Assembly: GCA_003222065.1 (NCBI GenBank) | Contig: QHUV01000147.1 | Location: forward strand, 1 to 6,134 | Direction: 5' to 3' | Length of the DNA: 6,134 nucleotides | Source of the DNA: Gemmatimonadota bacterium | GTDB taxonomy: Bacteria > Gemmatimonadota > Gemmatimonadetes > Gemmatimonadales > Gemmatimonadaceae | The notes under the pieces: model-generated | Database searches by the model: none | Seen by the model: the letters and a program-made list of their open reading frames with translations, nothing else | Told to the model about the DNA's origin: nothing | Made by a program: the position numbers and the translations under genes | Shown: positions 1-4,328 of the stretch, in pieces | How positions within the stretch are numbered: position 1 is the stretch's first letter | Layout of the letters: the number at the start of each line of letters is the position of its first letter

Positions 1-8
1 ATTGAACG

Positions 9-171
9 TCGGGAACCACGTAAACGGCGGATACCGCGTAAACAGCGGATACCGCGTAAACAGCGGATACCGCGTAAACAGCGGATACCGCGTGAAGTGC
101 GGATACCGCGTGAAGTGCGGATACCGCAGTTTACGCGGTATCCGCCCTTTACTCGGTACGCTCTTTACGCC
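9..171. repeat. 18-bp tandem repeat array with orientation switch
   Basis: Three identical direct units GCGGATACCGCGTAAACA lie at 27-44, 45-62 and 63-80. Two variants ending GTGAAGT instead of GTAAACA follow at 81-98 and 99-116, and a degenerate copy precedes them at 9-26. At 117 the unit starts again but turns into its reverse complement (128-145), followed by decayed inverted fragments at 148-163 and 164-171. Each unit carries a GCGG-ATA-CCGC near-palindrome. The array ends directly at the stop codon of the lipoprotein gene, so it is that gene's 3' flank. The left end may continue outside the window. It resembles an intergenic minisatellite or REP-like array. No CRISPR-like unique spacers are present. 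Confidence 0.9.
117..145 (-). terminator. Hairpin at the repeat orientation switch, possible 3' end structure
   Basis: GCGGATACCGC (117-127) and GCGGTATCCGC (135-145) form a perfect 11-bp stem with a 7-nt loop. It lies 27 nt beyond the stop codon of the minus-strand lipoprotein gene, so it could end or stabilise that transcript. No U-rich tract follows on the minus strand, so it is not a classical intrinsic terminator. The structure is seen directly; the role is inferred. Confidence 0.4.
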
Positions 172-867
172 TTAGGGCACGAAGTCGAGCGTCAGCGTTA
201 CGAGCCCCGATTTGGACTCGAAGTCATTCAGCTGCGCCGTTGTCCAGGCCACGTACGGGCCGGTGCAATCCGAGCCATCGCGATAGGCGCGCACTTCGGT
301 GTTGGGCTGGAGGCGATAGTACCCGATTTGCACGAATCCGCTCCCACCCTGCGCCGCCGCGGGGAGGGCGGCGCCGCATGACACCGTCGCTCCCTCGAAA
401 ACGCCGATCCTCACGCGCGCGTCCGTGTGATTGAACATCCGCGCTGTGATGTAGGTCTGATTGTCGATCACGTTGCTGATCTCCAGCACCCCATTGATGC
501 CGGAGACCGGAACTTCTTGTTCGTCGATCATGTCGGGAATCGGGTTGCCGTCGCCGTCCGCCGGCTTGGCGGACGTCCACGTCAGTCGTTTCGCCGACGA
601 TAATGTTAGGCCGACGCTGCGGCCCCGGCTCAGAATGACGTAGGGGCTGCCGTCCACCCTGAGCGTCACCGGCGCGAGGAGGTCGTTCGAGGCGACGAAT
701 TGGACCCGGAGTATTGGCACGGTGGCGCTGTCACCCGAACACGCGGCGACGAAGAAGGCGACCGCAAAGGCCGCGACGCGACGAGCAGACGCGTTGATAG
801 AGAGACGTCGACCATCGACGTCCGCCTCGGCCGCCGCCAGGCGCCGGCCCGTGTTACCGAACTTCAT
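172..867 (-). CDS. Putative secreted lipoprotein of unknown function
   Basis: This 231-residue protein has no family I recognise with confidence. A basic N-terminal stretch (1-30, ending SARR) is followed by a short hydrophobic segment (31-42) and a lipobox-like VAAC at 40-43. Signal peptidase II cleavage at Cys43, lipid attachment and export to the envelope are therefore likely. The mature part (44-231) looks like an all-beta domain with many alternating hydrophobic residues, and Cys164 and Cys201 could form a disulfide. Residues about 146-215 (FNHTDARVRIGVF, then GFVQIGYYRLQPNTEVR) faintly recall DUF1036-type domains, a weak guess. ATG at 867 is used here, but TTG at 882 has the better Shine-Dalgarno sequence and would add five residues. 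The n-region is unusually long with either start. The gene follows a small membrane protein gene with a 56-bp gap and ends at the repeat array. Confidence 0.72.
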   Translation of the reverse strand: MKFGNTGRRLAAAEADVDGRRLSINASARRVAAFAVAFFVAACSGDSATVPILRVQFVASNDLLAPVTLRVDGSPYVILSRGRSVGLTLSSAKRLTWTSAKPADGDGNPIPDMIDEQEVPVSGINGVLEISNVIDNQTYITARMFNHTDARVRIGVFEGATVSCGAALPAAAQGGSGFVQIGYYRLQPNTEVRAYRDGSDCTGPYVAWTTAQLNDFESKSGLVTLTLDFVP

Positions 868-887
868 CTCGCGCTCGATCAACGCGT

Positions 888-892
888 CTCCT
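888..892 (-). promoter_or_regulatory. Shine-Dalgarno favouring a TTG start at 882
   Basis: On the minus strand AGGAG (892-888) lies 5 nt before an in-frame TTG at 882-880 but 20 nt before the ATG at 867. The spacing favours the TTG as the real start of the lipoprotein gene. The ATG is only supported by a weak GAG six bases upstream. The sequence alone does not decide between them. Confidence 0.4.
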
Positions 893-923
893 ACAGCCGC
901 TGCCTCCACGCCCGTGAGTCGTT

Positions 924-1118
924 TCACGCGGGCGGGGACACGGCGCGAGTGGTGAATAGCAGACGGCATGCCCAAACGCACAGTGCGGCCGAAAGGAGGG
1001 TGATCAGCAGGAAGAATGGATCGCCGGCCAGCCGCGTCGACTCCGCAACGACTCGCCACAGATGGGCCACCACGAGTAGCCCGAAGACTGTTGCCGTCAC
1101 TATCAAGTAGGCCTTCAT
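924..1118 (-). CDS. Small two-helix membrane protein, hypothetical
   Basis: The 64-residue protein has two clear hydrophobic segments, about residues 3-20 (YLIVTATVFGLLVVAHLW) and 34-54 (PFFLLITLLSAALCVWACRL). They are joined by a short polar loop (VAESTRLAGD), and the tail is short and polar. It should be an inner-membrane hairpin protein. I recall similar small hypothetical membrane proteins in other bacteria, but no function is known to me. The start is well supported: GGAGG at 1130-1126 lies 7 nt before the ATG. The gene stands 101 bp after the DUF2164 gene and 56 bp before the lipoprotein gene on the same strand, so it may be cotranscribed with the lipoprotein. A frame overlapping it on the same strand, continuous with the lipoprotein frame, is taken as a shadow. 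Confidence 0.8.
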   Translation of the reverse strand: MKAYLIVTATVFGLLVVAHLWRVVAESTRLAGDPFFLLITLLSAALCVWACRLLFTTRAVSPPA

Positions 1119-1149
1119 TGCCGCACCTCCCCTCGCAGTTGTCTGCGTC

Positions 1150-1179
1150 AGGATACGACAAGTCTTCCCTCCTCAGCAA
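1150..1179 (-). promoter_or_regulatory. Weak promoter candidate for the small membrane protein gene
   Basis: On the minus strand TTGCTG (1179-1174) and TATCCT (1155-1150) are separated by 18 nt, about 30 nt before the start codon. The match to sigma-70 boxes is partial (3 and 4 of 6). The gap of 101 bp, with a hairpin just upstream, makes a separate promoter plausible. The sequence does not prove one. Confidence 0.2.
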
Positions 1180-1205
1180 GTCATCAGCGAATGACGATGC
1201 TATCG

Positions 1206-1227
1206 GCCGCTGAAGTAACTCAGCGGC
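1206..1227 (-). terminator. Hairpin across the DUF2164 stop codon
   Basis: GCCGCTGA (1206-1213) pairs perfectly with TCAGCGGC (1220-1227) around a 6-nt loop, giving an 8-bp GC-rich stem. The TGA stop of the DUF2164 gene (1222-1220) lies inside the stem. It falls at the end of the four-gene cluster and may be a transcript end or processing structure. No U-run follows on the minus strand, so the terminator role is tentative. Confidence 0.45.
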
Positions 1228-1492
1228 TCGTGCGGCGACTGGCGGCCCGCGGCCAATACTCGAACTCCGGCATATAACACGCGCCATCGAGGTCCGCGAC
1301 GCGTTCCCGCAGATAGACCTGCGCTTCCGCGATCGCCCCGTTGTAGATCGACGGGCCGATCTCCTCGAGGACGAACTCGAGCAACAGCCGCGACGGAAGC
1401 TCTCCGATCTCCTGGTCGAGCTGCTCGACGAAGTAGCGGCGGATCGACTTGAGCGCTTTCTCAGTCGCGTCGTCGGACAATGTGACGGGCAT
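1220..1492 (-). CDS. DUF2164 family protein
   Basis: This 90-residue soluble protein fits the small uncharacterised DUF2164 family. The family-like features are an N-terminal helix with IRRYFVEQLDQEIGEL (17-32), the core LLLEFVLEEIGPSIYNGAI (36-54) and the block DLDGACYMPEFEYW (67-80). The C-terminal tail (81-90) is basic. The biochemical role of the family is unknown to me. It is the last gene of the cluster, starting 26 bp after the O-methyltransferase stop. The ribosome site is weak (CGAGAC within the octamer-motif context), so it may depend on translation of the upstream gene. A hairpin covers its stop codon. Confidence 0.85.
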   Translation of the reverse strand: MPVTLSDDATEKALKSIRRYFVEQLDQEIGELPSRLLLEFVLEEIGPSIYNGAIAEAQVYLRERVADLDGACYMPEFEYWPRAASRRTSR

Positions 1493-1518
1493 GCGGTTTG
1501 TCTCGTTAGGCGATGCGG

Positions 1519-2181
1519 TCAGCGATCGTTGACGATCGCCAGTGTGATGCCGTCGTACCCTTTGGCGCCGACGGTTTGGAGGGTCGTCGCCGCCACACGT
1601 TCGTCACGCGATAGGCGCTCGTGCAAGCGGCGCACGCCGAGGACGCTCGGGTCCGTATTCGCGTCGTCGACGAGGGCGCCCTCACGGACCACGTTATCGA
1701 CAACAATCAGCGTGCCGGGCCTCGAGAGTTTGATGGCCCAATCGAAGTACTCGGGCACGTTCGGCTTGTCGGCGTCGATGAAGACCAGATCGAATGGCGC
1801 CGCATCCGTGAGGCTGGGGAGTGTTTCCAAGGCGGGGCCGACGCGAACGTCGACCATTCGGTCGAGGCGAGCCCGCGCCAGATTCTCGCGCGCGACAGCG
1901 GCATGTTTTGCATCGGCCTCCAGGGTGATGACGCGGCCACCCGCGGCGGCGCGGGCGAGCCAAATCGTACTGTAGCCGGCCAGCGTCCCCAACTCGAGAA
2001 TGAGGCGCGCGCCGGACGCGCGTGCGAGCAGGTACAGAAACTTGCCCTGCGCCGGTGTGACGCTAATCGCCGGGAGACCGGCTCGCGACGCGGCGTCCGT
2101 GGCCGCGCGGAGGGCGTCGTCCTCGAATACCACGCGGTCATTTACATAGCGATCGACCGCGGTCCAAACGTCCAAGTTCAT
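1519..2181 (-). CDS. SAM-dependent O-methyltransferase (Methyltransf_3, CCoAOMT-like)
   Basis: The 220-residue protein is a class I methyltransferase of the cation-dependent O-methyltransferase family, which methylates catechol-type hydroxyls using S-adenosylmethionine. Its motifs are in order. The SAM-binding motif I is ILELGTLAGYSTIWLA (61-76), and acidic Glu88 in VITLEAD would contact the ribose. DLVFIDADK (131-139) and VVDNVVREGAL (160-170) follow. Asp136, Asp162 and Asn163 match the spacing of the metal ligands in plant caffeoyl-CoA O-methyltransferase (Asp163, Asp189, Asn190). The length is normal for the bacterial group and no signal peptide is seen, so it is cytosolic. The natural substrate cannot be read from the sequence. 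It is the third gene of the cluster, starting 21 bp after the HipA-like gene. AGG about 10 nt upstream is a modest ribosome site. Confidence 0.93.
   Translation of the reverse strand: MNLDVWTAVDRYVNDRVVFEDDALRAATDAASRAGLPAISVTPAQGKFLYLLARASGARLILELGTLAGYSTIWLARAAAGGRVITLEADAKHAAVARENLARARLDRMVDVRVGPALETLPSLTDAAPFDLVFIDADKPNVPEYFDWAIKLSRPGTLIVVDNVVREGALVDDANTDPSVLGVRRLHERLSRDERVAATTLQTVGAKGYDGITLAIVNDR
1522..1539 (-). other. Inverted repeat at the 3' end of the O-methyltransferase gene
   Basis: GCGATCGT (1522-1529) and ACGATCGC (1532-1539) are perfect inverted repeats separated by two bases, directly before the stop codon. They encode the final AIVNDR residues. This may be a transcript hairpin between the third and fourth genes, or only a by-product of codons rich in GATCG. 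Confidence 0.4.
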
Positions 2182-2202
2182 GTCATTTCGCCTGAAGCTC
2201 GG

Positions 2203-3018
2203 TCATCGAGGTGGCGCCAGCCACGCCGGCCGGCCGCGCCGCTGTTGCTCGTTAGGCCGCACGACCGTCGCGTTGAGAAAGGGGCGCGGTGGCTCCAGTC
2301 GGCGCGACAAGTAATCGATGTACGCCGCGCGCCGATTTGCCAGCTCGACCCTTCCGAGCGGCGGGAGGAACTCGTCAGGCACGGCCGCGACCGCCCTCTC
2401 GACCGACGCCGGCGGCACGCGCGCCGAGAGCTCCGTGTCGAACGCATCGAGATTCCCAGCGCGGTCTTGGAGCAGGTGCGGTTCGCGCATCGTGTACGGC
2501 CGGCGCGCCGCCAATTCGTCCACGCCGGGGAGGGCATACTGGAATCCCAGCGCCGCTCCGTGGTCGATGAGCCACAGCTCATCGTTCCACCAGAGCAGAT
2601 TCGGGTTGCGCGCCGTCCGGTCGGGATTCGATGTCAGCCCGTCAAGCCATAAAATCGCCGCGGCGTCGGCGTGCCTAACGCGCGCGATGTCGTCGGTCGG
2701 TGAGAAATGGCGCGCGCTCTCGAGATAGGCGAAGCCGAGGTTGAGCCCATGACTCGCGCGGAGGAGATCGGCCAGCTCGTCGTTCCTGTCGACGGACTCG
2801 ACGGCCTCGCCGAACCGGATGAGCGAGCGTTCCGGTACGCGCAGGCCTAACGACTCCGCCAGCTCGGCGACAATGACCTCGGCGACGAGCGCGCCAGTGC
2901 CTTGGGCCGCGCCGCGGAGCTTGGTGAAGATGATGCCGTGGTCGGTCTCGACGAGCACCGGCCACGAGCTGCCGCGGCGATCCGCCGAGAGCACACGACG
3001 CGCGTCGAGGATCTGCAT
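2203..3018 (-). CDS. HipA-like family kinase (stand-alone)
   Basis: The 271-residue protein looks like the short HipA-like kinase domain (HipA_2 type), distantly related to the HipA Ser/Thr kinase toxin. An N-terminal lobe has the likely ATP lysine Lys33 in IIFTKLRG, followed by a glycine-rich AQGTGA turn (38-43). The catalytic loop SNPDRTARNPNLLWW (130-144) supplies Asp133 and Asn138, matching HipA's Asp309 and Asn314 in a DxxxxN pattern. LWLIDHG (148-154) gives the metal-binding Asp152 in place of HipA's Asp332. All key residues are present, so an active kinase is likely, though the substrate is unknown. It lacks the HipA N-terminal subdomain, and no HipB-like DNA-binding partner gene lies beside it, so it should not be called a toxin-antitoxin module. 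It is the second gene of the cluster, 21 bp after cysteine synthase, and its ribosome site is weak. Confidence 0.82.
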   Translation of the reverse strand: MQILDARRVLSADRRGSSWPVLVETDHGIIFTKLRGAAQGTGALVAEVIVAELAESLGLRVPERSLIRFGEAVESVDRNDELADLLRASHGLNLGFAYLESARHFSPTDDIARVRHADAAAILWLDGLTSNPDRTARNPNLLWWNDELWLIDHGAALGFQYALPGVDELAARRPYTMREPHLLQDRAGNLDAFDTELSARVPPASVERAVAAVPDEFLPPLGRVELANRRAAYIDYLSRRLEPPRPFLNATVVRPNEQQRRGRPAWLAPPR

Positions 3019-3039
3019 GCCCGAAAGATGACTTGTGTC

Positions 3040-4029
3040 CTACGCGTGTGCCGGCTCGCGGTCGAGCCCAAGCCAGGCGTCGTCCGGATCGGGCAGCTCG
3101 GCGTAGACGGGATTCGAGAGATAGCGCTCGCCGAAATCGGCGATGATCGACACAATGAGCTTCCCGGCGTTCTCCGGACGCGCCGCGATCTCGAGTGCCG
3201 CGAAGGTGATCGATCCGGACGAGATGCCGGCGAAAATTCCCTCCTCGCGCGCGAGACGCCGGGTTGTCGTGATCGCCTGATCGTTCGTCACGCGAACGAC
3301 CTCGTCGTAGATCGTCGTGTCGAGGATCGACGGGACGAAGCCGGCGCCGATGCCCTGCTGTTTGTGCGGCGACGGCGCGCCGCCGGAGAGTACCGGACTC
3401 TCGTTAGGCTCGACGGCGGCGATGCGAATGCTCGGCTTCTTCTCCCGCAAATAGCGACCCGCGCCAGTTATTGTACCGCCCGTGCCGACGCCGGAGACGA
3501 AGACGTCGACCTGGCCAGCCGTATCAGTCCAGATCTCCGGACCCGTCGTCTTGTAGTGGATCGCCGGGTTGGCCGGGTTGTCGAACTGCCGCATCATGAC
3601 GGCGCGGTTCCCGAGCTCGGCGAGGAGCTCCTCCGCCTTCGCGATCGCCCCCTTCATACCCTTCGGCCCTTCGGTGAGCACGACGCGGCAGCCCAACGCG
3701 CGGAGCATGTTCCGGCGCTCGATGGTCATCGTCTCGGGCATCGTGAAGATGCAGCGATAGCCGCGGGCGACGGCGGCGTAGGCAATCCCGATGCCGGTGT
3801 TGCCGCTCGTCGGCTCGATGATGACCATGCCCGGCTTGAGCGTGCCGCGCCCGATCGCGTCGTCGACCATCGCCGCCCCGATGCGGTCCTTCACCGAGTT
3901 GAACGGATTGTAGCCCTCGTGCTTGACGGCGACGCGGCCGGCGAGGCCGCTCGTTAGGCGAGTGAGCTCGATGAGCGGCGTGTTGCCGACGGTCGCGGTG
4001 ACGTCACGGAAGATGCGGGATGCGGGCAT
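3040..4029 (-). CDS. cysK: Cysteine synthase (O-acetylserine sulfhydrylase)
   Basis: The enzyme makes L-cysteine from O-acetylserine and sulfide with pyridoxal phosphate (PLP), the last step of sulfur assimilation in the cytosol. The 329-residue length is normal. Lys47 in NPFNSVKDRI is the expected PLP Schiff-base lysine. TSGNTG (74-79) is the substrate-binding loop and GTGGT (182-186) the phosphate-binding loop. ISSGS (269-273) contains the serine that contacts the PLP ring nitrogen. GNTPLIEL (15-22) is the typical opening. ATG at 4029 is chosen because GGGGAGGA lies 6 nt upstream and family similarity begins there; a longer in-frame extension to 4149 would run into the inverted repeat. It is the first gene of the minus-strand cluster. 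CysM cannot be fully excluded, and no cysE is in view. Confidence 0.95.
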   Translation of the reverse strand: MPASRIFRDVTATVGNTPLIELTRLTSGLAGRVAVKHEGYNPFNSVKDRIGAAMVDDAIGRGTLKPGMVIIEPTSGNTGIGIAYAAVARGYRCIFTMPETMTIERRNMLRALGCRVVLTEGPKGMKGAIAKAEELLAELGNRAVMMRQFDNPANPAIHYKTTGPEIWTDTAGQVDVFVSGVGTGGTITGAGRYLREKKPSIRIAAVEPNESPVLSGGAPSPHKQQGIGAGFVPSILDTTIYDEVVRVTNDQAITTTRRLAREEGIFAGISSGSITFAALEIAARPENAGKLIVSIIADFGERYLSNPVYAELPDPDDAWLGLDREPAHA

Positions 4030-4072
4030 TGTCGGTCCTCCCCAGAGCGTTCGATCCAGCGCGGTTACCAGA

Positions 4073-4099
4073 ATCCTATCGGGTCGCGCCACCGCGCAA
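4073..4099 (-). promoter_or_regulatory. Weak promoter candidate for the cysK cluster
   Basis: On the minus strand TTGCGC (4099-4094) and TAGGAT (4078-4073) are 15 nt apart and 44 nt before the cysK start. Both are partial sigma-70-like matches and the spacer is short. A promoter is expected here because the cluster begins at cysK and the neighbour is divergent. This particular site is only a guess. Confidence 0.2.
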
Positions 4100-4110
4100 T
4101 CGATCCGTGA

Positions 4111-4126
4111 GCCCGTCCGTTCGGGC
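4111..4126. other. Small hairpin next to the long inverted repeat
   Basis: GCCCG (4111-4115) and CGGGC (4122-4126) form a 5-bp stem with a 6-nt loop, ending exactly where the long inverted repeat begins. It lies upstream of cysK. No T-rich tract follows on either strand. Its role is unknown. Confidence 0.35.
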
Positions 4127-4253
4127 GTGATAGCAGGAGTGGGGTCCACAGGGGCGTTATGGCAATACTGCCGTTGGGTCGAGAGTGCCGATGGTTCAGC
4201 GTGGCAATGGCAGTATTGCCATAACGCCCCACAGGCCCCACTCCTGCTATCAC
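4127..4253. repeat. Long inverted repeat in the divergent intergenic region
   Basis: The left arm (4127-4176) is complementary to the right arm (4205-4253). The outer 18 bp (4127-4144 with 4236-4253) and an inner 22 bp (4151-4172 with 4209-4230) are perfect. The inner stem continues through one G-T wobble and three more pairs to 4176/4205. The two stems are separated by a 6/5-nt internal loop (4145-4150, 4231-4235), and the apex is a 28-nt loop (4177-4204). Both sides of the internal loop contain CCACAGG in the same orientation, the only part that is direct rather than inverted. No gene is encoded. It could be a cruciform-forming control element, a small palindromic mobile element, or a structured leader RNA. 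Obvious target duplications at the ends were not seen. Confidence 0.93.
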
Positions 4254-4328
4254 CAGTCGTCCCAGGTCTTCAACGCTCCGACCGATCGCTCTGTCTACAG
4301 GGAAGACCTCTCACCGCGACATGGCCCT

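Larger units (their letters stand above)
1504..3959. repeat. Dispersed octamer CGTTAGGC / GCCTAACG
   Basis: The exact octamer occurs at 1504-1511, 2250-2257, 3402-3409 and 3952-3959, and as its complement at 2673-2680 and 2845-2852. Four copies extend to CTCGTTAGGC (ending 1511, 2257, 3409, 3959). A 7-of-8 copy lies at 605-611. One exact copy lies in the 26-bp gap before the DUF2164 gene; the others are inside genes and fall in different reading frames. None was found between 3960 and 6134. It may be a genome-wide signal word. Confidence 0.75.

Noticed and set aside
9..116. CRISPR array
   Set aside because: The units are contiguous 18-mers without unique spacers, and no cas genes are present.
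868..1287. Extending the lipoprotein upstream to a 371-residue protein
   Set aside because: The extension overlaps the well-supported small membrane protein gene and the DUF2164 gene in another frame. It would bury the signal peptide in the middle of the protein.
1621..2652. Long plus-strand open frame of 343 codons opposite the methyltransferase and HipA-like genes
   Set aside because: It is very arginine-rich, has no recognisable domain and lies antisense to two well-supported genes. It is the usual GC-rich mirror frame.
2203..3018. HipBA toxin-antitoxin module
   Set aside because: Only the kinase-like protein is present, it lacks the HipA N-terminal subdomain, and its neighbours are metabolic genes.
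2902..3957. Long plus-strand open frame of 351 codons opposite cysK
   Set aside because: It is antisense to a clear cysteine synthase with all motifs. The product is low-complexity Arg/Asp/Ala-rich with no family features.
4030..4149. A 40-residue N-terminal extension of cysteine synthase
   Set aside because: It has no family similarity and runs into the inverted repeat, whereas the ATG at 4029 has a strong, well-placed Shine-Dalgarno sequence.
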